Positions 8,086 to 16,622 of a stretch of DNA of 48,312 nt are shown piece by piece. The notes under the pieces are model-generated. The model had not been told where the DNA came from. It did no database searches and worked only from the letters and a program-made list of their open reading frames with translations. A program made the translations under genes and the position numbers. How positions within the stretch are numbered: position 1 is the first letter of the stretch; every line of letters starts with the position of its first letter. The DNA is from Salinimicrobium nanhaiense (GTDB lineage: Bacteria > Bacteroidota > Bacteroidia > Flavobacteriales > Flavobacteriaceae), in assembly GCA_012038135.1 (NCBI GenBank), contig JAAVJQ010000020.1:1-48312 (forward strand), given 5' to 3'.

Positions 8086-9108
8086 TCAAAATAACCCACC
8101 CTGGATCCCGCCTCTAACGCGGCCAAGGTGCTTGTATGCCGCTTCGGTGACTTCCCGGCCGCGGGGGGTGCGCTGGATGAAACCCTGCTGGATGAGGAAA
8201 GGTTCGTAGACCTCTTCTATAGTTTCGGCGCTTTCGCTTACCGCAGTGGCAAGAGTAGAAAGACCAACAGGTCCTCCCTTGAATTTATCAATAATGGTAG
8301 TGAGAATTTTATTATCCATCTCGTCCAATCCGTGAGCATCTACATTTAGTGCTTTTAAACTGTACCTGGCTATTTCAATATCTATCTTTCCATTACCCTT
8401 GATCTGGGCGAAATCACGTACTCTTCTTAAAAGTGCATTTGCGATTCGCGGTGTCCCGCGGCTGCGACCTGCGATCTCAATGGCAGCCTCCATCGTGATG
8501 GGGACTTTGAGGATATGAGCGCTTCGCTGCACGATGTCCGAAAGTAGTTCTGTAGTGTAATATTCCAGTCGGCTGGAAATTCCGAAGCGGGCGCGCATTG
8601 GGGCTGTTAGTAATCCGCTGCGGGTGGTGGCCCCTATGAGGGTAAAAGGATTCAGGTTGATCTGTACAGACCTTGCATTTGGGCCGGTTTCGATCATGAT
8701 GTCGATCTTATAATCTTCCATGGCCGAATACAAATATTCCTCCACCACGGCACTCAGGCGGTGGATCTCATCTATGAAAAGCACGTCCCGCTCCTCAAGG
8801 TTAGTGAGTAATCCGGCCAGATCTCCGGGTTTATCAAGCACCGGCCCTGAGGTGACCTTAATTCCCACCCCCAGTTCGTTGGCAAGAATATGTGCCAGGG
8901 TAGTTTTCCCCAACCCGGGAGGCCCGTGAAAAAGTGTATGATCTAAAGCTTCGCCCCGTTGATTGGCGGCTTCCACGAAAATTTTCAAATTATCGAGCAC
9001 CTGATCCTGACCTGCAAAATCATCAAATTCGAGAGGCCTTAAAGCTCTTTCGATATCCATTTCTTCCGAAGAAAAATGTTCTCCGGAGGGATCAAGATTT
9101 TCGTTCAT
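8086..9108 (-). CDS. ruvB: Holliday junction branch migration ATPase RuvB
   Basis: The motor of RuvABC, driving branch migration of recombination intermediates. A 340-residue AAA+ protein with Walker [10 protein letters not shown] (residues 62-70), Walker [10 protein letters not shown] (Asp113, Glu114) and the sensor segment GATTRSGLL. The winged-helix C-terminus has the characteristic [14 protein letters not shown]. Length is normal. The start is supported by a perfect promoter octamer 20 bases upstream. It follows the cox operon on the same strand but is separated from it by a strong hairpin, so it is probably its own unit. Confidence 0.98.
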   Translation of the reverse strand: MNENLDPSGEHFSSEEMDIERALRPLEFDDFAGQDQVLDNLKIFVEAANQRGEALDHTLFHGPPGLGKTTLAHILANELGVGIKVTSGPVLDKPGDLAGLLTNLEERDVLFIDEIHRLSAVVEEYLYSAMEDYKIDIMIETGPNARSVQINLNPFTLIGATTRSGLLTAPMRARFGISSRLEYYTTELLSDIVQRSAHILKVPITMEAAIEIAGRSRGTPRIANALLRRVRDFAQIKGNGKIDIEIARYSLKALNVDAHGLDEMDNKILTTIIDKFKGGPVGLSTLATAVSESAETIEEVYEPFLIQQGFIQRTPRGREVTEAAYKHLGRVRGGIQGGLF

Positions 9109-9127
9109 ACTCTTCCAAGTTTAGAAA

Positions 9128-9135
9128 CAAAGATA
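9128..9135 (-). promoter_or_regulatory. -7 promoter element of ruvB (TATCTTTG)
   Basis: A perfect minus-strand match to TAnnTTTG, leaving a leader of about 12 bases. It lies immediately beyond the hairpin that ends the act-cox operon, consistent with an independent ruvB promoter. Confidence 0.6.
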
Positions 9136-9141
9136 ACAGAA

Positions 9142-9171
9142 AAAGCCTTTTCATGTGGATGAAAAGGCTTT
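9142..9171 (-). terminator. Intrinsic terminator of the act-cox operon
   Basis: A 13-base perfect stem (AAAGCCTTTTCAT with its complement) and a 4-base loop, followed on the minus strand by a short T run. It starts about 20 bases past the coxA stop codon. Confidence 0.8.
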
Positions 9172-9192
9172 AAGCTATGAGGTTTTAAGTTC

Positions 9193-11010
9193 TTAATGAT
9201 TAAGCTCTTCTTCCCCTTTTTGAAGCGGCACATTCTGCGGTGCAAAATCCTGACCTGCGATCACATAGTCGCCATTCTCATTGGTCTTGCTGTAATCATA
9301 TGGCCAACGATAAACTGTTGGGATCTCTCCCGGCCAGTTTCCGTGAATTGGCTCTACAGGTGTAGTCCATTCAAGAGAGTTGGAATTCCATGGGTTTGCT
9401 GTTGCTTTTTTCCCGGCAATTATAGAATGAATGAAGTTGTAAAGGAATACAAGCTGAACAAGTGCCGTAATGATCGCAAATACAGTGATCAAAACGTTGA
9501 TCTCCAAAAGGTCATCAAAATAAGGGAATGCTGTATTGTCATAGTAACGCCTTGGAAGACCTGCCATTCCCACAAAGTGCATCGGGAAGAAAACTCCGTA
9601 GGCACCAATGATGGTGATCCAGAAATGGACATATCCCAGGTTCTTATTCATCATACGCCCGAACATCTTGGGGAACCAGTGATAGATCCCTGCAAACATT
9701 CCGTAAAGGGCAGAGATACCCATTACCAGGTGGAAGTGAGCCACAACGAAGTAAGTATCATGTACGTTAATATCAAGAGTGCTATCTCCAAGAACGATCC
9801 CGGTCAAACCACCGGTAATAAAGGTAGAAACAAATCCTATGGAAAACAGCATAGACGGGTTCAACTGGAGATTTCCTTTCCAGATCGTGGTGATCCAGTT
9901 AAAAGCTTTTACTGCGGAAGGAATTGCGATCAACAATGTTGTAAAGGTAAATACCGATCCAAGGAATGGGTTCATACCCGATACGAACATGTGGTGCCCC
10001 CAAACAATAGTAGAAAGGAAAGCAATACCAAGAATAGAAGCGATCATCGCACGGTATCCAAAAATAGGTTTTCTGGAGTTGGTTGCAAGGATTTCTGAAG
10101 CAATACCCATGGCCGGAAGGATCACGATATAAACTTCAGGATGCCCAAGGAACCAGAAAAGGTGTTCGAAAAGAATTGGAGAACCGCCCTGGTAATGTAA
10201 TACCTCTCCTCCAATAAAGATATCACTGAGGAAGAAAGAAGTTCCGAAGCTTCTATCCATGATAAGCATCAAAGCTGCGGAAAGAAGTACAGGGAAAGAA
10301 ACCACACCAATAATGGCAGTAACAAAAAGCGCCCAGATAGTCAATGGCAAACGGGTCATTGACATTCCTTTGGTCCTCAGGTTTATTACAGTAACGATAT
10401 AATTAAGAGATCCAAGTAAGGAAGACGCGATAAAGATAGCCATAGAAATTAACCAAAGCGTCATTCCCAATCCTGATCCGCCAATGGCTTGTGGAAGGGC
10501 ACTTAAAGGAGGATAAATTGTCCATCCTGCAGATGCAGGTCCTGCTTCTACAAATAAAGATCCTAACATGATCACACAGGAAAGGAAGAACAGCCAGTAA
10601 GAAAGCATGTTCATGAATCCTGAAGCCATATCCCTGGCACCAATTTGAAGCGGGATCAACAGGTTACTGAAGGTACCACTCAAACCTTGTGTAAGTACGA
10701 AAAATACCATGATGGTTCCGTGCATGGTAACAAGTGCAAGATATACATCCTGACTCATCACTCCTCCCGGAGCCCATTTTCCAAGGAAGATCTCGAATAT
10801 TTTAAAAGATTCTGCAGGCCAGGCCAGCTGCATACGGAAGAACACGGACATTGCAATCCCGATGATCCCCATAAAAAGCGCTGTGAAAAGGTATTGCTTG
10901 GCAATGACCTTATGGTCCATACTGAATATATATTTCGTAAAGAAATTACCCTCATGGTGGTGATCATCATGAGCGTGTTCATTAACCGGTACGTGTCCTA
11001 CTGCTGACAT
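9193..11010 (-). CDS. coxA: Cytochrome c oxidase subunit I (aa3 type)
   Basis: Catalytic subunit reducing oxygen to water and pumping protons; inner membrane, about 12 membrane helices, 605 residues. Haem and copper ligands are visible: His97 in MHGTIM, His291 and the cross-linked Tyr295 in GHPEVYIVILP (an A-type oxidase mark), His340-His341 in WGHHMFVSG, and His426/His428 in AHFHLVMG. The N-terminus is His-rich (HAHDDHHH). It is the last gene of the act-coxB-coxA operon, with only 20 bases between it and coxB. Subunit III and the assembly factors are not in this window. Confidence 0.97.
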   Translation of the reverse strand: MSAVGHVPVNEHAHDDHHHEGNFFTKYIFSMDHKVIAKQYLFTALFMGIIGIAMSVFFRMQLAWPAESFKIFEIFLGKWAPGGVMSQDVYLALVTMHGTIMVFFVLTQGLSGTFSNLLIPLQIGARDMASGFMNMLSYWLFFLSCVIMLGSLFVEAGPASAGWTIYPPLSALPQAIGGSGLGMTLWLISMAIFIASSLLGSLNYIVTVINLRTKGMSMTRLPLTIWALFVTAIIGVVSFPVLLSAALMLIMDRSFGTSFFLSDIFIGGEVLHYQGGSPILFEHLFWFLGHPEVYIVILPAMGIASEILATNSRKPIFGYRAMIASILGIAFLSTIVWGHHMFVSGMNPFLGSVFTFTTLLIAIPSAVKAFNWITTIWKGNLQLNPSMLFSIGFVSTFITGGLTGIVLGDSTLDINVHDTYFVVAHFHLVMGISALYGMFAGIYHWFPKMFGRMMNKNLGYVHFWITIIGAYGVFFPMHFVGMAGLPRRYYDNTAFPYFDDLLEINVLITVFAIITALVQLVFLYNFIHSIIAGKKATANPWNSNSLEWTTPVEPIHGNWPGEIPTVYRWPYDYSKTNENGDYVIAGQDFAPQNVPLQKGEEELNH

Positions 11011-11030
11011 ATTTCTTTAATCTTAACTTA

Positions 11031-12134
11031 TTAATTTTCTACCTGTACTACCTCTGCTCCAGGTGCAGCCGCTTCCATCGTTTGGCTGTACTCTTTTTGT
11101 CCGGCTATCCAGGCATTAAACTCTTCTTCGGTCTCTACAACCACTTTCATTTGCATATTGTAGTGAGCGACACCACATATCTTGTTACATAACAGGTAAT
11201 ATTCAAACTGCTCATACTCGCCTAAAGTCTCTTCTCCGGCAGCTATCCGCGATTCGTTTCCGGTTTTTCTAATCTCATTGATCCTTGCCACCTTATCTCT
11301 CATGTACTCAGTTTCATTGATCTCATCTGTAGTAATGGTAGGGGTAAAAGAAAATTGTGTGATCATTCCGGGAACAACATTCATCTGTGCCCTAAAGTGA
11401 GGAAAATATGCTGAATGCAGTACATCCTGTGATCTCATTTTAAAAAGAACAGGCCTGTTAACCGGCAAGTGGATCTCTGCTGTGATCACATCATCCATGG
11501 CATAAGGATCACTTTCATCCACACCCATAGAGTTGGCGCCTTCAATAAACCGGACATTGGCTTTCCCAAGTACGTTATCTTTCCCGGCATATCTTGCCTG
11601 CCAGCTAAACTGCTTGGCATATAGTTCGATTACAATTGGATCATCTTCTTCGTTGATATCCATGATGTCTGTCCAGGTGAAGAGTCCGTAGATGATCAAC
11701 CCTGCCAGTACGATTACCGGAATTATTGTCCAGACAAACTCCAGTTTGTCATTATCTGCAAAGAAAAGAGCTTTGTTACCTTTTTTGCCTTTGTACTTAA
11801 AAGCAAAATAATGAAGTAAGCCCTGAGTGATCACCTGTACAAACATGATCACAGCCATAGTGATCAATAGAAGGTTGTCATATTGCACCCCATGTTCTGA
11901 AGATGCCGCAGGTAATGCCCTGTCGCCAAACGTCCAGAAGTTGTACAGCATGAAAAGATAAAAGGCAATACCAAAGGCAAGTAACAGGTTGCCCTGTACC
12001 CGGTTATCCTTATCACTTGCTATTTGCGATGAGTCCAGAGTATTCGTGTCCCTGGACAATTGATAGATCTTCGAGAGTTGCCAGAAAGTTATCGCAAATA
12101 ATGCTACTACTACTATTACTAAAAATGCCGTCAT
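11031..12134 (-). CDS. coxB: Cytochrome c oxidase subunit II (CuA)
   Basis: Receives electrons through a binuclear copper centre and passes them to subunit I. The CuA motif is CNKICGVAHYNM, with Cys316, Cys320, His324 and Met327. There are three hydrophobic segments: residues 2-18, about 48-68, and a pair around 90-110 and 135-155 that form the membrane hairpin. At 367 residues it is longer than the minimal subunit II because of an extra N-terminal membrane segment. There is no CxxCH, so no fused haem c. That fits electron delivery from the haem c of ActE in the adjacent ACIII genes. Confidence 0.95.
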   Translation of the reverse strand: MTAFLVIVVVALFAITFWQLSKIYQLSRDTNTLDSSQIASDKDNRVQGNLLLAFGIAFYLFMLYNFWTFGDRALPAASSEHGVQYDNLLLITMAVIMFVQVITQGLLHYFAFKYKGKKGNKALFFADNDKLEFVWTIIPVIVLAGLIIYGLFTWTDIMDINEEDDPIVIELYAKQFSWQARYAGKDNVLGKANVRFIEGANSMGVDESDPYAMDDVITAEIHLPVNRPVLFKMRSQDVLHSAYFPHFRAQMNVVPGMITQFSFTPTITTDEINETEYMRDKVARINEIRKTGNESRIAAGEETLGEYEQFEYYLLCNKICGVAHYNMQMKVVVETEEEFNAWIAGQKEYSQTMEAAAPGAEVVQVEN

Positions 12135-12160
12135 TTTATAATTTCTCTTTAAACAATCTT

Positions 12161-13564
12161 TTAATAATGATAATGCTCACTCTCCTTCATAAATGGATTC
12201 CTTCTGGCCATTAGCGGTGCTTTAGTAAGAGAACTGAATACTACAAAAATAAACAATCCTGCAAAGAAAGCCAGAGCACTTAACTCAGGGATCCCAATGA
12301 ACCAGGATTCTCCAACGGTTGCCGGCATCACCATTACAAACACATCAAGATAGTGTCCTATCAAAATAATAATTCCGGTCATGACCACAAACCAGTTCAC
12401 TCGTTTGAAGTCACTGTTCATTAACAACAAGAGTGGGAAGATAAAGTTTAAAGCCACCATTCCGAAGAAAATGAGGCCGTAATCTTCTATCCTTGACACA
12501 AAATACGTTACTTCTTCAGGAATATTGGAGTACCAGATCAACATGAACTGGGAAAACCACAGGTAGGTCCAGAAAATACTTATCCCAAACATGAACTTTG
12601 CAAGGTCATGAATGTGACTATCATTGACCAGCGGCAGAAAGCCTCTTGATTTAAGATAAATGGTGATAAGTGCTATCACTGTAATTCCGGAAACAAACAT
12701 GCTGGAGAATACATACCATCCAAAAAGGGTACTAAACCAGTGTGGATCTAAACTCATGATCCAGTCCCATGACATCATAGATTCAGTAACTATAAAGAAT
12801 ACAAGGAACCCTGCGGAAAGCTTAAAGTTCTTTTTAAACCAGTAATTATCTGTTGCCTCGTCTTGCTTGAGCGAGTTCCTTCTCATAAAATACCTGAAGA
12901 TATTCCATCCTGCAATATATATCGCAGCTCTTATTAGGAAAAACGGCACATTTAAAAATCCGCTTTTATTTTGAATGATCTCATCATGGGCAACAACTTC
13001 GGGATCCATCCATACGAACAGGTGATTAATGTGAAAACCTGAAAGGGCTAAAAGTATGAACATGATAATACTTCCCGGTAAGAGGTAAGAGGTAATTCCC
13101 TCCATTACTCTATATAATACCGGAGACCAGCCTGCCTGTGCAGCATATTGAACAGCATAGAAAGCAAGCACTCCCAGGGCGATCATAAAGAAAAAGAATG
13201 CTGAAACGTATAAGGCAGCCCATGGCTTATTCTGTAGCTGATGTAAAAGGTGTTCCAGATGCTCGGCTTCATGATCTTCTTCACCTGCTTCTATCATTCC
13301 ATGCTCCTGTTCATCTGTACGTTCTGTAGTGATTTCATGCTCTGACGGCACAAAGTCAAAACCGGTGGCATCATCTTCCAATTCATCTTCTGCCTGTCCT
13401 GTAAGAGGTACATGTTCCTCTCCATGTTCCCCGTGAGAAGCCACTATTTCTTTAACGTCTTCAATGGAGTCAGGCGCTGCTATGAATCCGTAGATCAAGC
13501 CCAGAAGACCAACTACCATTAGGATGATAGAAAATAATTTTAATTTACTGGATAGCGTGTACAT
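12161..13564 (-). CDS. actF: Alternative Complex III membrane subunit ActF
   Basis: A polytopic membrane protein of 467 residues related to ActC/NrfD-type subunits, with about 10 helices. The segments WDWIMSLDPHWFSTLFGWYVFSS and FGISIFWTYLWFSQFMLIWYSN are characteristic of ActF. A long acidic, histidine-containing loop (about residues 38-105, rich in Glu, Asp and His) separates the first two helices. It sits between actE and coxB in the standard flavobacterial order. It is expected to help form the quinol-oxidising and proton-conducting membrane part. The split between ActC and ActF roles is taken from known ACIII structures, not from this sequence. Confidence 0.93.
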   Translation of the reverse strand: MYTLSSKLKLFSIILMVVGLLGLIYGFIAAPDSIEDVKEIVASHGEHGEEHVPLTGQAEDELEDDATGFDFVPSEHEITTERTDEQEHGMIEAGEEDHEAEHLEHLLHQLQNKPWAALYVSAFFFFMIALGVLAFYAVQYAAQAGWSPVLYRVMEGITSYLLPGSIIMFILLALSGFHINHLFVWMDPEVVAHDEIIQNKSGFLNVPFFLIRAAIYIAGWNIFRYFMRRNSLKQDEATDNYWFKKNFKLSAGFLVFFIVTESMMSWDWIMSLDPHWFSTLFGWYVFSSMFVSGITVIALITIYLKSRGFLPLVNDSHIHDLAKFMFGISIFWTYLWFSQFMLIWYSNIPEEVTYFVSRIEDYGLIFFGMVALNFIFPLLLLMNSDFKRVNWFVVMTGIIILIGHYLDVFVMVMPATVGESWFIGIPELSALAFFAGLFIFVVFSSLTKAPLMARRNPFMKESEHYHY

Positions 13565-13587
13565 ACTTTTTAATATCTAATGTGCTG

Positions 13588-14268
13588 TTATTCTTGGGTT
13601 TCTTCAATTGACTCAGCTTCGGGTTCTGTTTCCTGAACCTCCATTTGCTGCTCTGCATTGACCGGAGGCATAAGATTTTCTTCTGCCTCTACTACAAATT
13701 CCCTTGCAGGATTACCCTCCAACTGGTCCTTTAACTGCATCACATAATGGGTGATCATCCAACGCTCCTCAATAGTGGTTTGTGAGGCATAAGATCCCAT
13801 AGCATTAAGGCCATAATATTGTACATGATATACACTACCTTCTGTAATTGCTCTTCCGGCATCGGCATAACTTGGAATACCCAGTATTTTCTCTCTTTCT
13901 ACAAGTATTCCCTTTCCGTCACCTTTATCACCATGACATACGGCACAGTAAATTGTATAAAGGGCTTTTCCTTTTGCCAGATTTTCTTCAGTATAAGGAA
14001 GCGGGTTCTGATTTTCAGCTTTAGCCGACGCATAACCCTCTGAACTATTTTCATATTCATAAGGCTTCCACCCTCTGGACACCGTTCCTTCTACGGGCAA
14101 TTTTGCCTCCTGCTGATTTACAAACACATCGTATGCTCCATAAGGTTCATAACTCACAGTCTCATACATATTGGGCATGTACTGGTAGTTAGGCTTTGAG
14201 TTTTCCACACAGGAAACAGCACTCAATGCCAGGATGAAGAATATGGATTTCTTAAATAAACTTTCCAT
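13588..14268 (-). CDS. actE: ACIII monohaem cytochrome c lipoprotein ActE
   Basis: A 226-residue periplasmic lipoprotein: the signal ends LALSAVSC with Cys20 as the lipidated residue. The haem-binding site is YCAVCHGDKGDGKG, and a distal methionine is plausible in the LNAMGSYAS region. The C-terminal 40 residues are Glu-rich. In ACIII it is the likely exit point for electrons to the oxidase encoded next door. It is separated from actD by only 4 bases, so translation is probably coupled. Confidence 0.94.
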   Translation of the reverse strand: MESLFKKSIFFILALSAVSCVENSKPNYQYMPNMYETVSYEPYGAYDVFVNQQEAKLPVEGTVSRGWKPYEYENSSEGYASAKAENQNPLPYTEENLAKGKALYTIYCAVCHGDKGDGKGILVEREKILGIPSYADAGRAITEGSVYHVQYYGLNAMGSYASQTTIEERWMITHYVMQLKDQLEGNPAREFVVEAEENLMPPVNAEQQMEVQETEPEAESIEETQE

Positions 14269-14272
14269 GGGT

Positions 14273-14800
14273 TTATTTGTTATCTATTAATTTAATTTCA
14301 GAAGCTCCTGTATTGAACAAAAAGTCTGTCAACTCCTTTGCATCGTGATTTCCTAGTGTTACTTCCATAAGAAAGTGATCATCTGTAGTTCTTACATCAG
14401 GATTTTCTGCTTTCTTAAATGGCCACAATTTACTTCTCATGAAAAATGTGAAGACCATAAGGTGAGCTGCAAAAAATACAGTAAGCTCAAACATGATAGG
14501 CACAAAAGCAGGCATATTCTGGATAAAGCTGAAACTAGGTTTCCCACCAATGTCCATGGGCCAGTCCTGTATCATGATAAAGTTCATCATGGCAATGGCT
14601 ACGATCAAACCAATGATCCCGTATATAAAGGCGGTTATTGCAAGTCTTGTAGGTGCAAGTCCCATTGCCTTATCAAGTCCGTGCACCGGGAAAGGTGTAT
14701 AGATCTCCCTGATGCTGTAGCGGGCTTCCCTCACTTGCCTTACAGCCTGTAAAAGCAAGTCATCATCTGTATAAAGAGCGTGTATAACTTTAGATGCCAT
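14273..14800 (-). CDS. actD: ACIII subunit ActD (DUF3341)
   Basis: A 175-residue protein with two membrane helices (around residues 55-80 and 95-120). The DUF3341 motif FPVHGLDKAMGL precedes the first helix. It follows actC after 2 bases and precedes actE by 4, typical of a tightly packed operon. It has no cofactor motifs and is structural in known ACIII complexes. Confidence 0.93.
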   Translation of the reverse strand: MASKVIHALYTDDDLLLQAVRQVREARYSIREIYTPFPVHGLDKAMGLAPTRLAITAFIYGIIGLIVAIAMMNFIMIQDWPMDIGGKPSFSFIQNMPAFVPIMFELTVFFAAHLMVFTFFMRSKLWPFKKAENPDVRTTDDHFLMEVTLGNHDAKELTDFLFNTGASEIKLIDNK

Positions 14801-14802
14801 TA

Positions 14803-16590
14803 TTATTTCTTTTTAAGTTGGTTTGCCTGCTGGTTCCAGTCTCCCCGGTTGTCATTGGTGGGGAAATTATCGATCACCCTGTCAAGCAGTTGATAGTCTT
14901 CAAAAGTTAAGTTACTCACCTGTGCATAAGTATAAATACCAACCTGATGAAGCTTTTGTTCCATTACAGGTCCTACTCCATTAAGTTTCTGCAAGTCATC
15001 TGCATGAGTTGATCCCGGATCATAAACTCCAATTCTGTGAAGCATCTCATCGATTTTATCCTTATCGATCTCAGAATCCGTAAGACTTTCTGTATGAGTG
15101 GTTGGCTCGTGTTCTTTACGGGTCTCGTATTCATCCCTTTTGATCCATCCTTCCTCAACATTAGAAACAGGTTCTCTAACAATAGTATTGGTATGATCTG
15201 CATGATCTCCATGCTCCTCACGTAATTTTTTATATCTGTCTCCCGAAGCTTTTAGGATCGTCTTCACCTCTGCCTGTGCGATCACAGGGAAGGTTCTCGC
15301 ATAAAGAAGAAATAATACAAAGAAGAATCCAATGGTCCCAATAAAGATCCCGATATCAACAAAGGTTGGGGAAAACATGGTCCATGAAGATGGAAGATAA
15401 TCTCTGTGCAATGAAGTTACAATGATCACAAAACGCTCAAACCACATCCCGATATTTACTACAATCGAAATAAAGAAAGAGAACATGATACTTGTACGCA
15501 GTCTCTTGAACCACATGAACTGTGGCGAGAATACGTTACAGGTCATCATCGCCCAGTAAGCCCATGCATATGGCCCTGTTGCCCTGTTAAGGAAAGCATA
15601 CTGCTCGTACTCAACTCCTGAATACCAGGCCATAAATAATTCAGTAATATAAGCAACACCTACTATGGAACCGGTGATCATGATCACGATGTTCATTAAT
15701 TCGATATGCTGAATAGTGATGTAATCCTCAAGATTAGAAACCTTTCTCATGATGATAAGAAGGGTATTTACCATTGCAAACCCCGAGAAGATCGCTCCCG
15801 CAACGAAGTAGGGAGGGAAGATGGTGGTGTGCCATCCCGGAATTACCGAGGTAGCAAAGTCAAAGGATACAATAGTGTGTACAGAAAGTACCAGTGGTGT
15901 GGCCAAACCTGCAAGTACAAGAGAAACTTCCTCAAAACGTTGCCAGTCTTTAGCGCGACCGCTCCACCCAAAACTCAGGATGCCATAAATGTGCTTCTGA
16001 AATGGCTTTATCGCCCTGTCTCTTATCATTGCAAAATCTGGAAGCAATCCTGTCCACCAGAAAACGAGGGAAACAGAAAGATAGGTAGAGATCGCAAACA
16101 CGTCCCAAAGTAGTGGAGAGTTGAAGTTCACCCAAAGAGATCCAAACTGGTTAGGGATGGGAAGCACCCAGTAAGCTAACCATGGACGACCCATGTGAAT
16201 GATTGGGAATAAACCTGCCTGCACTACCGAGAAAATTGTCATCGCCTCTGCAGACCTGTTGATCGCCATTCTCCATTTTTGACGGAAAAGCAGCAGTACT
16301 GCCGAGATTAGAGTTCCGGCATGCCCGATACCTACCCACCATACAAAGTTGGTAATATCCCAGGCCCATCCAACAGTTCTGTTTAATCCCCAGGTTCCAA
16401 TCCCGGTAGAAACGGTATAGATAATACAACCCAATCCCCAAAGGAAAGCTACAAGCGCTATAGAGAAAACAATCCACCACGATTTATTGGCCCGTCCTTC
16501 AACGGGGGCAGCTACATCTACCGTGACATCATGATAGGTCTTATCGCCAAGTACTAAAGGCTTTCGAATGGGTGCTTCGTAATGAGACAT
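14803..16590 (-). CDS. actC: ACIII quinol-site membrane subunit ActC with C-terminal helix-hairpin-helix extension
   Basis: An NrfD/PsrC-like polytopic subunit (about 10 helices in residues 35-445) that oxidises menaquinol. Diagnostic stretches are WVGIGHAGTLISA, WVLPIPNQFG and FVAGAIFSGFAMVNTLLI. The protein is 595 residues long, well beyond the core of about 460. The extra C-terminus is charged and linker-like, then ends in a helix-hairpin-helix-like module (LQKLNGVGPVMEQKLHQVGI and following, about residues 540-575). Similar modules occur fused to unrelated Bacteroidota proteins, and their purpose here is unknown. It lies 2 bases upstream of actD and 32 bases downstream of actB. Confidence 0.93.
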   Translation of the reverse strand: MSHYEAPIRKPLVLGDKTYHDVTVDVAAPVEGRANKSWWIVFSIALVAFLWGLGCIIYTVSTGIGTWGLNRTVGWAWDITNFVWWVGIGHAGTLISAVLLLFRQKWRMAINRSAEAMTIFSVVQAGLFPIIHMGRPWLAYWVLPIPNQFGSLWVNFNSPLLWDVFAISTYLSVSLVFWWTGLLPDFAMIRDRAIKPFQKHIYGILSFGWSGRAKDWQRFEEVSLVLAGLATPLVLSVHTIVSFDFATSVIPGWHTTIFPPYFVAGAIFSGFAMVNTLLIIMRKVSNLEDYITIQHIELMNIVIMITGSIVGVAYITELFMAWYSGVEYEQYAFLNRATGPYAWAYWAMMTCNVFSPQFMWFKRLRTSIMFSFFISIVVNIGMWFERFVIIVTSLHRDYLPSSWTMFSPTFVDIGIFIGTIGFFFVLFLLYARTFPVIAQAEVKTILKASGDRYKKLREEHGDHADHTNTIVREPVSNVEEGWIKRDEYETRKEHEPTTHTESLTDSEIDKDKIDEMLHRIGVYDPGSTHADDLQKLNGVGPVMEQKLHQVGIYTYAQVSNLTFEDYQLLDRVIDNFPTNDNRGDWNQQANQLKKK

Positions 16591-16622
16591 ATGCTTATTA
16601 TAAATTAATTCTTTAAATTTTT

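Noticed and set aside
9196..10098. Long plus-strand ORF (300 codons) antisense to coxA
   Set aside because: Composition is that of a shadow frame (Arg/Lys/Cys-rich, no recognisable domain), and coxA on the other strand is certain.
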